In this document: piece after piece, positions 17,655 to 26,578 of the stretch
Layout: every line of letters begins with the position of its first letter
How positions within the stretch are numbered: position 1 is the stretch's first letter
Source: Sphaerisporangium fuscum
Lineage (GTDB): Bacteria; Actinomycetota; Actinomycetes; Streptosporangiales; Streptosporangiaceae
Direction of reading: 5' to 3'
Assembly (NCBI RefSeq): GCF_018531465.1
Contig: NZ_JAHDTF010000014.1
Span: 1-64,000 of the forward strand
DNA length: 64,000 nucleotides
Notes under the pieces: generated by a model
The model's database searches: none
The model's input: the letters and a program-made list of their open reading frames with translations, nothing else
What the model was told of the DNA's origin: nothing
Program-made: the position numbers and the translations under genes

Positions 17655-18454
17655 ACACCCTTCAGGTGGCCTTCGCCGACGGCGTCACCATCGCCAAACG
17701 CAACGCGTTGAAGATCAGGCGAGCGCCCGATCTGCTGGGGGGCGTGGTCATGCTCCCGATCGTGTTCGTGCTGCTGTTCGCCTACGTCTTCGGCAGCATG
17801 ATCAACATGCCGGGCATGTCGTACGGCGAGTACATGCTTCCCGGGATCTTCGTCATGACGATCGTCTCCAGCGCGCAGATCACCGGCTACACACTGACGC
17901 AGGATCTGCGCAAGGGCATCTTCGACCGGTTCCGCACGCTGCCCATGTCGCCCTCGGCGGTGCTGACCGGCCAGACCGTCAGCGACGTGATCATGAATCT
18001 GACCAGTGTCGTCACGATGGCGCTCGTCGGCCTGCTCGTCGGGTGGCGCGTCCACACCTCGCCGTTCGAGGCCGCCCTGGGGTTCCTGATGCTGCTGCTG
18101 TTCTCGTACGCCTTCTCCTGGGTGACGGCGACGGTGGCGCTGGCGCTGCGCACGCCCGAGGTCTTCAACAACGTGGCGACCATCATGTCGTTCCCGCTGG
18201 TCTTCCTGTCCAACGCCTTCGCCGACACCGCGCGCCTGCCCGGGCCGCTGAAGCCGATCGCCGAGTGGAACCCCGTCTCCACGCTCGTCCAGGCCGCGCG
18301 CGAACTGTTCGGCAACACCAGCCCGGCCATGCCCGTGGCCGGCGCCTGGCCGCTGCGGCACGCGGTGCCGGTGTCGCTGCTCTGGTCGCTGCTGCTCCTG
18401 GCGGTGTTCGTCCCGCTGGCCACGCGGCTGTACAAGAAGGCCGTCAGCAGATGA
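17651..18454 (+). CDS. Drr-type ABC exporter permease (ABC-2 family)
   Basis: 267 residues with six predicted membrane helices. A cytoplasmic N-terminus carries the ALKIRRAPDLL segment, and LTQDLRKGIFDRFRTLPMS is the conserved ABC-2 loop. The start is ATG 17651, overlapping the ATPase stop (ATGA); its own stop overlaps the next gene in the same way. It forms the membrane half of a homodimeric exporter with the 16689 ATPase. The substrate is unknown. Confidence 0.93.
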   Translation: MNTLQVAFADGVTIAKRNALKIRRAPDLLGGVVMLPIVFVLLFAYVFGSMINMPGMSYGEYMLPGIFVMTIVSSAQITGYTLTQDLRKGIFDRFRTLPMSPSAVLTGQTVSDVIMNLTSVVTMALVGLLVGWRVHTSPFEAALGFLMLLLFSYAFSWVTATVALALRTPEVFNNVATIMSFPLVFLSNAFADTARLPGPLKPIAEWNPVSTLVQAARELFGNTSPAMPVAGAWPLRHAVPVSLLWSLLLLAVFVPLATRLYKKAVSR

Positions 18455-18975
18455 ACGACGCCAGGGCACACGTCCGGGACGGAGATCGCGACAGGGCGGT
18501 GGACCGTATCCAGGAGGCGTACGCGGACGGGCGGCTCAGCCCGGCCGAGCTGGAGCGGCGGCTGGAGCTGGCGCTCACCGCCACCTCCTCCGGCGAGCTG
18601 ACGCCGGCCGTCGCCGACCTGCCGGACGAGGACGATGTGGTCGAGCTCAGGTCCACGGGCGGGCACATCACGCGCACGGGCGACTGGCGGGTGCCGCGCC
18701 TGCTGCGCATCGACTCCGAGTACGGCAAGGTGCGGCTCGACCTGTCCCGGTGCGCCGTCCGGCATCCGCGGATCGACATCGAACTCGTCCTCACCTACGG
18801 CTCCGCCATCATCATCCTGCCGGCCGGCGCCTCCGCGAACGTCGACGGCGCGCGCTCCCAGTGGGGCGGCATCACCTGCACGGCGCCCGGGGACCCCCGC
18901 CCGGGAAAGCCGCACATCCGGGTGACCGGGGACCTGGCCTACGGCCGCCTGAAGATCCGCAACGCGCGCCGGTGA
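18451..18975 (+). CDS. DUF1707 / SHOCT-like protein
   Basis: 174 residues. VRDGDRDRAVDRIQEAYADG RLSPAELERRLELAL (about 8-43) is the DUF1707 module, a short helical hairpin related to SHOCT and common at the N-terminus of actinobacterial envelope proteins. The C-terminal half is beta-rich with no membrane helix. It is the last gene of the operon and starts inside the permease stop (ATGA). No terminator is evident before the convergent NurA-like gene. Confidence 0.85.
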   Translation: MNDARAHVRDGDRDRAVDRIQEAYADGRLSPAELERRLELALTATSSGELTPAVADLPDEDDVVELRSTGGHITRTGDWRVPRLLRIDSEYGKVRLDLSRCAVRHPRIDIELVLTYGSAIIILPAGASANVDGARSQWGGITCTAPGDPRPGKPHIRVTGDLAYGRLKIRNARR

Positions 18976-19045
18976 CCCGGCGCCCGCTCGCCCCGCCGCA
19001 CGGCCCGCTCGCCCCGCCCCACGGCCCGGCCACCGGCCCGCGCGG

Positions 19046-20065
19046 TCACACCGGCACCGACGGGCGATCGTAGGGGGCGGCCGCGGCGGCGTGGGTGGCG
19101 GCGTGGCGGAGCGCGCGGTACAGCAGGCGGGCGTCGCCGAGCCGGTGGCGCAGGAGCTTCTCCAGGCCGCCGATGGGCACGAGGTTCTGCGGGGCGCGCG
19201 GATCCTTGTAGTCGACCCCGGCCAGGGGCGGCAGCAGGCGCGTGACGGCGTCGGCGAGGGCGATCACCTCGTCGGCGTACAGCTCGGCGCCCGCCTCGCA
19301 GCGGACGACGCCCGCCCATGGCGTCGCCGACCGGACGGGCAGCCGCACGTACCAGGCGTGACGGCTCCAGCTGGTGCCCATGAGGAAGACGGGGGTGCGC
19401 TGCCCGGGAAGCAACGCCGACACGACGGCGGCCTGCGGCGGGGGCAGGTACGCCGTGTGGTGGGTCTTGATGTACCCGACCGTGCGGGGCAGGTGCGTGC
19501 GGCCGCGCAGCGGCCCGTCCACCAGGAGCAGGTCGTCGGAGCCGGCCTGGGCGCGGTAGCGGATCGCGACATCGACCTCGAGCTCCGCCAGATGCTGCTG
19601 GAGAGCCAGGGACAGCTGCTCCATCGTGGCCCCCGTCGCCCTGCGCCCCCGGTAGGTGGCGGCGGAGGTCACGATGTCGGAAACGTCGGGCGAGGCGCTG
19701 AACACCGAGCGGCTCACCGTGACGTCGGCGAGGGTCGCCGGCGCGCCGCCGCCGGGGACGCAGCGGACCAGCCCGGCCGCGGAGGACGCGGCGATGCCCG
19801 GCAGGGGCGCCGCTCCGCCCGGCTGATGGGTCCAGACGCGGGCGTCGATCCGGCGCACACCGTCGGCGATCAGCAGGACGCCGGGAGCCTCGGCGCCGGG
19901 CTCGGGCCGGATGGGACGCCAGTCGTCGGCCGGGACCTCGATGCCCAGGTCGAGCTGGGCGGTGGTCATCCTCTGCTCGCCGATGGCGTCGTGGTCGAGC
20001 GCGGCGCCGTAACCAGGGTCCCACGGGTCCACGGTGAAGCCCGGCTCCGCAAACGCGCTGGTCAT
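19046..20065 (-). CDS. NurA-like nuclease
   Basis: 339 residues. VLLIADGVRRIDARVW (Asp 68 and 74) matches the first NurA motif, LLLVDGPLRGR (Asp 183) matches the second acidic motif, and the C-terminal VDYKDPRAPQNLVPIGGL fits the tail motif where archaeal NurA has a conserved His. NurA is a 5'-3' exonuclease/endonuclease that partners the HerA translocase in end resection. ATG 20065 overlaps the SbcC stop by 4 bp. Its position last in a HerA-SbcD-SbcC-NurA run supports the call. Divergence from archaeal NurA is high, so catalysis is inferred from motifs. Confidence 0.78.
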   Translation of the reverse strand: MTSAFAEPGFTVDPWDPGYGAALDHDAIGEQRMTTAQLDLGIEVPADDWRPIRPEPGAEAPGVLLIADGVRRIDARVWTHQPGGAAPLPGIAASSAAGLVRCVPGGGAPATLADVTVSRSVFSASPDVSDIVTSAATYRGRRATGATMEQLSLALQQHLAELEVDVAIRYRAQAGSDDLLLVDGPLRGRTHLPRTVGYIKTHHTAYLPPPQAAVVSALLPGQRTPVFLMGTSWSRHAWYVRLPVRSATPWAGVVRCEAGAELYADEVIALADAVTRLLPPLAGVDYKDPRAPQNLVPIGGLEKLLRHRLGDARLLYRALRHAATHAAAAAPYDRPSVPV

Positions 20066-22497
20066 GGCGCCGCCCTCCGCAGATGAGACCCCGTGGTGTC
20101 GCGGGTGACCTCGAATCGTACCGGCACCCGGTCGGCGAGCGCGGGGACATGGGTGACGAGTCCGACCATGCGCTCCCGGCTGGTCGCCAGCCGTTCGAGC
20201 GTCGTGGCGACGGTGTCCAGCGTGGCCGGGTCGAGGGTGCCGAAGCCTTCGTCCAGAAAGATCGAGTCGAGGCTGCGCGAGGCGGCGGCCGCCATGCCGG
20301 CGACCTGCTCCGACAGCGCGAGAGCGAGGGCCAGCGCGGCCTGGAACGTCTCGCCGCCCGACAGGGTGCGGACGTTGCGCCGCATCCCCGCCTCGGCGTA
20401 GTCGATGACCTCGATCTCGTTGCGCCCGCCGAGGGCCAGCTCGTACTGACCGTCGGACAGCTCGCGCAGCGTGTCGGACGCGGCGGCGACGAGCAGTTCG
20501 AGCGCCTCGGAGCACAGCCACCGTTCGAAGCCGTCGGCCCGGAGCAGCTGCGCCAGCTCGTGGGCGACCCGGGCCTCCTGCTCCTTCGCCGCGGCCTGCT
20601 CGGTGAGTTCGGCGGCGAGCCTGCGGTTCTCCCTGACCCGCTCCACCAGGGTCTCGGCCCGGGTGACCGCCCGCACGACCGTTTCGGCGATCACGTCCGG
20701 TGTGGCCTCCGGCCGCACGCCGATGTCGTGCTCGGCGAGCCGTTCGAGCAGCAGCGCCCGCTCGGCGGCCCGCCGGCGCTCCAGCTCGGCCAGTTCGCGA
20801 TCGTGGACGGCGATCGCCGACCGCTGGCTCTCGGCGGCCCGGTCGCGCCAGGCGAGCAGGTCGCTCCAGGCCCGGTGCAGGTCGTCGCGGTCGAGCGGCG
20901 GCGCGCCGAGCGCGACGACCGTGTCGCGCGCCACGCCGAGATCGCGCCAGGACTGTTCGGCCTTGCGCCCGGCCTCGTCGGCACGCCGCCGCACCTCCGC
21001 CAGCCGGGAGCGAGCCGCCCTGATGCCCTGCCTGGCCTGCCGGACGGCGTCCTCCGCCTCGTCGATCGCGCGCAGCCTCGCCGCGATCGCGTCCCGGTCC
21101 CCGGAGAGTGAGAGCCTGGTGAGGCCCTCCCGCAGTTCGCCGGCTCTGCGGGCGGCCACGGCGGCGTCGGCCTCCGCCCTGGCGTGCCGGTCGCGGCTCT
21201 GGTGGGCCTGCTTCCTGGCGGCGTCGAGCGCCCGCCTGGCCGTCGAGAGATCGGACGGCGCGGGATGGTGGGGCAGCTCGGTGAGGGGACGCAGGCAGGT
21301 CGGGCACGGCGCGCCGACAGTCAGCCGCTGGGCCAGCTCGGCGGCGGCATGGGCGTCGCGGAGCCGGTCCCATTCCCGCTCGGCGTCGGCGAGAGCGCCC
21401 GCGTACTTCTCGGCCTCGGCCGCGAGCCGGTGCAGCTCGGCCCGTGCCCGTTCGGCCTCGTCGTCCGCCTCGGCGAGCGCGGCGGTCAGCCGGGCGTGCT
21501 CGTCGAACGCGGCCAGCCCGGCGGTGAGCGCCGCCCTGTCCCCCAGCGCGGCCAGGTCGTCATGGGCGCGCTGTTCCTCGGCCTCCAGCCGGGACACCTC
21601 GTCGGCCCGCGCCGTCACCTCGTCGCCGGCCCGCCGCAGCGTGGCCGCGAGGCCGGGTACGTCGCCGGGCATGGCGAGGGCGTCCAGCGGGGCGAGCCGC
21701 TGGGCGGCGGCCGCGCGTTCCTCCCTGGCCGTGCGCAGCGTCTCGTCGTGACCCCGCAGGGAGCCGACGTCGGCCCTGATCCGCTCCATGACGGCTCGCA
21801 GCGAGGCGAGCCGCCCGGTGGCCGCGCGCTCCGCCGCCTCGTCGGCGTCGGGCAGCTCGGCCAGCCGGTCGCGGGCGAACGCGGCCCCTTGCCTGGCCGC
21901 GACCTCCTCGCGCCCGGCCCGCTCGCGGATCCGGTCGTACACCTCGGCGCCGAGCAGCTGCACCAGGAGGTCCTGCCGCTCGCGCGGCTGGGCGTGCAGG
22001 AACTCGGCGAACCTGCCCTGCGGCAGCACCACGCACTGGGTGAAGAACTTGTACTCGAGCCCGGTGATGCGCTGTACCTCTCCGGTGACGGCGTCCCCCT
22101 CGGCGACCGGCCGGATCACCGCCTCCAGCAGCTCGGCGAGCTCCGCCGTGGCCGGGACTCCGGGGTCGAGCTCGTCGATGCGGGCCTCCCTGGTGTGGAC
22201 CCTGCCCTTGGCGTCGCGGCGGACGGCGCGGACGACGGCGTGGCGGCGGCCGGAGCTCTCGAAGACGAGCGCGACCTTGCCGGCGGTGGCCGAGGGCGCC
22301 AGGGCGTGCGCGATGACGTTCTCCTTGCCCCACCGCGGCACGGTGCCGTAGAGGGCGAAGCAGATCGCGTCGATCACCGTGCTCTTGCCGGCTCCGGTCG
22401 CGCCGACGAGCGCGAAGTAGTCGACGTCGGCGAAGTCGACGGTGACCGGCTCGCGGAAGCTGCCGAAGTTCTCCATGTGCAGCCGAAGCGGGCGCAT
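20062..22497 (-). CDS. sbcC: SbcC/Rad50-type exonuclease ATPase subunit
   Basis: 811 residues. Walker A GATGAGKST at about 33-41, Q-loop VVLPQGRFAEFL, a long Ala/Glu/Arg coiled coil interrupted near residue 400 by the zinc-hook CPTC, then returning coil, signature LSGGETFQAALALALALSEQ (about 710) and Walker B IFLDEGFGTLD (about 745). It pairs with SbcD to open and trim DNA ends and hairpins. Its ATG shares one base with the SbcD TGA (TGATG). At about 810 residues it is somewhat shorter than E. coli SbcC because of shorter coils. Confidence 0.95.
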   Translation of the reverse strand: MRPLRLHMENFGSFREPVTVDFADVDYFALVGATGAGKSTVIDAICFALYGTVPRWGKENVIAHALAPSATAGKVALVFESSGRRHAVVRAVRRDAKGRVHTREARIDELDPGVPATAELAELLEAVIRPVAEGDAVTGEVQRITGLEYKFFTQCVVLPQGRFAEFLHAQPRERQDLLVQLLGAEVYDRIRERAGREEVAARQGAAFARDRLAELPDADEAAERAATGRLASLRAVMERIRADVGSLRGHDETLRTAREERAAAAQRLAPLDALAMPGDVPGLAATLRRAGDEVTARADEVSRLEAEEQRAHDDLAALGDRAALTAGLAAFDEHARLTAALAEADDEAERARAELHRLAAEAEKYAGALADAEREWDRLRDAHAAAELAQRLTVGAPCPTCLRPLTELPHHPAPSDLSTARRALDAARKQAHQSRDRHARAEADAAVAARRAGELREGLTRLSLSGDRDAIAARLRAIDEAEDAVRQARQGIRAARSRLAEVRRRADEAGRKAEQSWRDLGVARDTVVALGAPPLDRDDLHRAWSDLLAWRDRAAESQRSAIAVHDRELAELERRRAAERALLLERLAEHDIGVRPEATPDVIAETVVRAVTRAETLVERVRENRRLAAELTEQAAAKEQEARVAHELAQLLRADGFERWLCSEALELLVAAASDTLRELSDGQYELALGGRNEIEVIDYAEAGMRRNVRTLSGGETFQAALALALALSEQVAGMAAAASRSLDSIFLDEGFGTLDPATLDTVATTLERLATSRERMVGLVTHVPALADRVPVRFEVTRDTTGSHLRRAAP

Positions 22498-23648
22498 CAG
22501 CCGGCCACCTCGTCGTAGAGCCGGTCGAACAGCTGCTCGACCTGGTCGTTCTGCCTGCCTGTGGCCGTCAGGTAGCCGCGGAACAGCTCCATCGGCCCGC
22601 GGGCGGCGCCCGCGGCGCCCTGCGACCGGGAGGCGCGCACCGGGCGGAACCGTTCGTCGAGGCCGACGTGCAGGGCGCCGGGCAGGATCTCGCGTACGGT
22701 CTCGGCGAGACCGGGCCGGGCCTTCTCCTGCACGACGACCCGCAGCCAGGTCTCGGCGAGCTCGTCCGCCCTGGCCTCGAGCTCCTCCAGCGTGCCGCTG
22801 ACCGTGGCGAGGGCACGCGCCGAGCTGATCGCCGCCTCGCGCACGACGGCGGGCCGGCCGGGCTCGACGGTGACCAGCAGCGCCCCGGGAGTGTTGGCCT
22901 CCTCGCCGAAGTCGACGGCGATCGGCGAGCCGCTGTACCAGATGGGGCACGGGCCCGGGAGCTGCTGGCGCCGGTGCAGGTGGCCGAGGGCGGCGTACTG
23001 GGTGGAGGCGGGGAAGGCGGTGGCCTCGAAGTAGTAGGAGAAGATGGACTGCGCCTCGCGCTCGCCGCCGCCGAACTTCCCGTTGGGGAGCGTGCCGTGC
23101 GTGGTGACGAGGTTGACGGTGTCGGAGGCGAAGTCCGAGGTCAGGGCGGTGATCAGCTCGCCGATGCGCTGGGCGTAGTCGCGGTTGTGCTCGGCGGCGG
23201 CGCCGGCGAGCACCTCGGCCGCGCGGACCACGTAGCGGTGGGAGAGGAACGGGAGCACCGCCAGCCGCACCGGCTCGCCCGTGCGGGCGGTGAACCGCAC
23301 GGTGCCGCCGCGGTCGGGCCGCCGGAACGTCCCGACGACCTGGACGCCCAGCCGGCCGAGCACCGGCCGGTACACCTCCAGGAGATTCGGGTTGTCGTGG
23401 TTGCCGGCCAGCACGACGACCTCGCGCCCGCCCTCCCGCAGCGCCATCAGGGTGTTCAGCACCAGGGACTGCGCCTCCGGCGTGGGCGCGGAGGTGTCGA
23501 AGAGGTCGCCGGCCACGATGACCGCGTCGACGTCCTCCTCGCGGGCCAGCCGGACCAGCTCCCCCAGCACCGCGCGGTGCTCGTCGGCGCGGGAGCGGCC
23601 CTTGAGGACCTTGCCGACGTGCCAGTCGGCGGTGTGCAGGATCTTCAT
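22497..23648 (-). CDS. sbcD: SbcD/Mre11-type nuclease subunit
   Basis: 383 residues. All metallophosphoesterase motifs are visible: HTADWHVG (Asp 8, His 10), VAGDLFD (Asp 48), LAGNHDN (Asn 83, His 84), a TTHG block and LGHLHRRQ near 215. These bind two metal ions. It is the Mn-dependent nuclease of the SbcCD complex. The start is ATG 23648, behind AAGGAACC. It is coupled to sbcC and lies 38 bp after the HerA-like gene. Confidence 0.95.
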   Translation of the reverse strand: MKILHTADWHVGKVLKGRSRADEHRAVLGELVRLAREEDVDAVIVAGDLFDTSAPTPEAQSLVLNTLMALREGGREVVVLAGNHDNPNLLEVYRPVLGRLGVQVVGTFRRPDRGGTVRFTARTGEPVRLAVLPFLSHRYVVRAAEVLAGAAAEHNRDYAQRIGELITALTSDFASDTVNLVTTHGTLPNGKFGGGEREAQSIFSYYFEATAFPASTQYAALGHLHRRQQLPGPCPIWYSGSPIAVDFGEEANTPGALLVTVEPGRPAVVREAAISSARALATVSGTLEELEARADELAETWLRVVVQEKARPGLAETVREILPGALHVGLDERFRPVRASRSQGAAGAARGPMELFRGYLTATGRQNDQVEQLFDRLYDEVAG

Positions 23649-23686
23649 CCGGTTCCTTCCAGTGGTGAGGGGGCTCCGGACGCCTC

Positions 23687-25465
23687 TCAGAACGGGGGGA
23701 TGTCGTCGTCGGCGCCGGGCAGGCCGGCGAAGGGGTCGGCGACCGCGGTCGCACGTGCGGGGGCCGCGGCCTCGGACGGGCGGGTCGCCCAGGCGGGGAA
23801 CGGGAAGGTCACCGCGAGCGGCACCGGGATCTCCGGCTGGGCGACGAACATGGTGCCCGGCTTGGCGATCGTCGCCCGTTCTCGTACGGCGGGCGGCAGC
23901 CAGCCGTACTCCGAACGCGTGGCCTCCGCCGGGTCGAGCCGTCCGGCCACCCGGACCGCGCAGTTGGCCACGATGCGCCGCTCGACCTCCGAGGCGGTCT
24001 GCTGGGCGCCGATGAGGATGACGCCGAGAGAACGTCCCCGCTCGGCCACGTCGAGCAGGATCTCCTTGATCGGCGAATCGCCTTCGCGCGGGGCGTATTT
24101 GTTCAGCTCGTCGAGCACCACGAACAGCAGCGGGCGCGCCGTGCCGCTGCTCTCCTTGCGGGCGAACTCTCCGCGCAGCACCACGCCGACCACGAACCGC
24201 TGGGCCCGCTCGGGCAGGTTGTGCAGGTCGACGATGGACACCTGGGCGTCGGAGGTGCTGATCGCGCGCCGCAGGCCGGGCGGCAGGTCACCGCGGATGA
24301 TCGGCGCGAGGGGGCGGACGGCGCTGCGCAGGCGGCGCAGGAACGCGTTGACCGTGCCGAGCGGGGTCGGCGCGCCGGTCCAGGTCGCGCGCGTGTCCTC
24401 GTCGGCGAGCTGGTCGCCGATGACGTCGACGAGGTCGGCGAAGGTGCGGCAGACGGGCGTTGACCCGCCGTCGGGGAGCTCGATCGTGATCGCCCCTCCG
24501 TCGCCGGCGGGGCGCGCCCAGGACTGCAGCCGGGCGGCGACCTGGCCGATGAGCAGGGAGTACTGCGCGCGCTCGTCGTCGGCGTCGGCGAAGACGAACC
24601 TCAGCAGCTCCTGCGCGCAGAACTCCTGGAGCGTCCAGTAGTAGCTGCTGACGCCCTGGGTTCGGGCGGACACGTGCGGGACGCCGTTGGGGTCGCCGGG
24701 GCGCGGCGGCGCGAACACGTGGACGCTGCCGAACGGCCGGGCGGGCAGCCCGAGCCGGCCGTACGCGTCCCTGGCGGGGTCGTCGAGCCGGGTGTTGGCG
24801 TGGTCGAGGAACAGGAGGTCCTCGCCCTTGACCGAGAAGATCAGCGCCTTGGTGTTGGCGGCCTCGGCCTCCAGCACCCCCGAGTTGAAGATCGAGTAGA
24901 GCAGGAAGGTGGCGAAGGACGTCTTGGTGGCCACCCCGGACACCCCGGAGATCGACACGTGCGCGCCGCGCGTGCCGTCGAGGAAGTCGAAGTTGACGTA
25001 CAGCGGCTGGTGGTCGCGCCCCAGGCCCATGGGGATGCGGCGGTCCATGACGTCGAAGTAGAGCGCCTGGTCGCGGTCGCCGGTCTCGGCCCGGTGGACC
25101 GGCGCGCCGGGGAGCGGCGGCACGAAGACCTCGGGCTCGACCCGGGTGACCCTGACCTCGGCGCATTCGACCACCGCGGCGGGCAGGGCGCCGTCGGCGA
25201 TGAGGAAGACGTCGGAGTCGAAGCTGGCGCCCTCGTGCCGGGCCTCGACGCCGGTGACGACCCCGGCCACCAGCACCGGTCCGTGCCCCGGCACCTCTCG
25301 CCGGGTCACCACGACGTCGTCCAGCTGCAGGACCCTGCCGGGTTCGAGCCCGACCCAGAACGACAGCGGCGAGGCCGCCTGCGTCCCGAGGACCCGGCCG
25401 ACCACCTCCGCCGCCACGCTCGCGCCGTTCCCACTCGCGTGGACGGCCACACCGTTCTGAGTCAC
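23687..25465 (-). CDS. HerA-like DNA translocase ATPase with HAS-barrel
   Basis: 592 residues from GTG 25465, which has GGGAGGGG just upstream; GTG 25495 in frame is a weaker alternative. The N-terminal 100 residues form a beta-barrel-like HAS domain (VVGRVLGT...PLSFWVGL). The P-loop GVSGVATKTS (about 174-183) has the HerA position but Thr where Gly normally precedes the Lys. Walker B is LLFVVLDELNKY (about 450), followed by a sensor-like ILIGAQQTASEVE. HerA forms hexamers that drive NurA. The gene is first in the cluster, and its product would be the motor for the NurA-like nuclease. Confidence 0.85.
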   Translation of the reverse strand: MTQNGVAVHASGNGASVAAEVVGRVLGTQAASPLSFWVGLEPGRVLQLDDVVVTRREVPGHGPVLVAGVVTGVEARHEGASFDSDVFLIADGALPAAVVECAEVRVTRVEPEVFVPPLPGAPVHRAETGDRDQALYFDVMDRRIPMGLGRDHQPLYVNFDFLDGTRGAHVSISGVSGVATKTSFATFLLYSIFNSGVLEAEAANTKALIFSVKGEDLLFLDHANTRLDDPARDAYGRLGLPARPFGSVHVFAPPRPGDPNGVPHVSARTQGVSSYYWTLQEFCAQELLRFVFADADDERAQYSLLIGQVAARLQSWARPAGDGGAITIELPDGGSTPVCRTFADLVDVIGDQLADEDTRATWTGAPTPLGTVNAFLRRLRSAVRPLAPIIRGDLPPGLRRAISTSDAQVSIVDLHNLPERAQRFVVGVVLRGEFARKESSGTARPLLFVVLDELNKYAPREGDSPIKEILLDVAERGRSLGVILIGAQQTASEVERRIVANCAVRVAGRLDPAEATRSEYGWLPPAVRERATIAKPGTMFVAQPEIPVPLAVTFPFPAWATRPSEAAAPARATAVADPFAGLPGADDDIPPF

Positions 25466-25683
25466 CGAGCCCCTCCCGCCCCGTACGTTCGGCACAACCT
25501 CGCCTGTGGCAGCACCACACTAGGGCAACGCGCCGACAGAGCGCGGAAGAATCAAGGTCCCTCCGTGTCTTGAGTTCACAGCTCCAGCGCATGACGGCAC
25601 GCGCGTCGGCACGGCGCGCACGCGGAACACCGAGGAGCCGATCAACGCGCCACGGCAGGTTCCGACGCCCTAGGGTAAAGAGC

Positions 25684-26577
25684 ATGGCCGACATTTCGGT
25701 GCCGGACGGATCATGGACGTTCGACGGTGAAACCCTGCGGATCGTCCCCGGCGGGGACAAGAACGTCCACGAGCTGCGCAAGGTGCTCGGGCAACTGGAC
25801 ATCCCCCTCGCGGCGATCGCCGGCGTGTCCTTCGAGCCCTCACGGAAGGGCGGCAGCCTTCAGCTGCGCCTGCGGCCGGGGGCCGACCCGCTGACCGACG
25901 TGGTCGCCGGACGGCTCCTGAGCACCGCCGACCCCTACCGGCTGGCCGTCCCGAAGGACCGCACCGGGGCCGCCGAATACCTCGCCGACGAGGTGCGCAC
26001 CCACCTGACGCTGGAGCAGGTGCCGGGCGGTCCCGTCGAGGGCTTCCTGCTGCCCGGCCCCGCCGTGCCCGTGTCGGCCTCGGCCGGCGACGGCTCGGTG
26101 AGCTTCGACGGCGAACGGGTCCACCTCGAATGGACCCTGTTCGCCAAGTCGGTCAAGCAGACGGCCGGCCCCCAGACGTTCCTGCTGTCCGAGCTGGCGG
26201 GCGTGGAGTGGGCGCCACAGTCCGGCGCCGGTTACGGCAGGCTCCGCTTCCGCCTCAAGGACGGCGACCCGGTCAAGTCACCGGAGGAGGACCCGCGTTC
26301 CCTGTCCTGGGGCATCCAGCGGTACGGCGGCCTGACCGCCCTGGTCGCCGCCGCCGTCCTCGCCCGGCTGCCCCGCGAGGCCGGCGAGCCGACCGCACCG
26401 TCGCCGGCGCACCCCGGCGACCAGGAGGCGCTGCGCCGCCGGCTGGCCGAGCTCGAGAGCCACGACGCGCTGGTACGGCGCCTCGGCGACCTCGGCGAGC
26501 TCCACCGCTCCGGCGTGCTCACCGACGAGGAGTTCCGCTCGGCCAAACAGGTGCTGCTGCGAGGCCTCGTAAACTAG
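25684..26577 (+). CDS. DUF4429 domain protein with C-terminal SHOCT
   Basis: 297 residues. Two copies of the DUF4429 fold (about 10-110, WTFDGETLRIV... and about 135-230, VSFDGERVHLEW...) resemble PH-like beta-sandwich domains. A final SHOCT helix pair (LGELHRSGVLTDEEFRSAKQ) ends the protein. Such proteins are common in actinobacteria; function is unknown. The start is ATG 25684 with only a weak AAAGAG upstream. It is divergent from the HerA-like gene, and its stop is 1 bp from the stop of the convergent dehydrogenase. Confidence 0.85.
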   Translation: MADISVPDGSWTFDGETLRIVPGGDKNVHELRKVLGQLDIPLAAIAGVSFEPSRKGGSLQLRLRPGADPLTDVVAGRLLSTADPYRLAVPKDRTGAAEYLADEVRTHLTLEQVPGGPVEGFLLPGPAVPVSASAGDGSVSFDGERVHLEWTLFAKSVKQTAGPQTFLLSELAGVEWAPQSGAGYGRLRFRLKDGDPVKSPEEDPRSLSWGIQRYGGLTALVAAAVLARLPREAGEPTAPSPAHPGDQEALRRRLAELESHDALVRRLGDLGELHRSGVLTDEEFRSAKQVLLRGLVN

Positions 26578-26578
26578 C

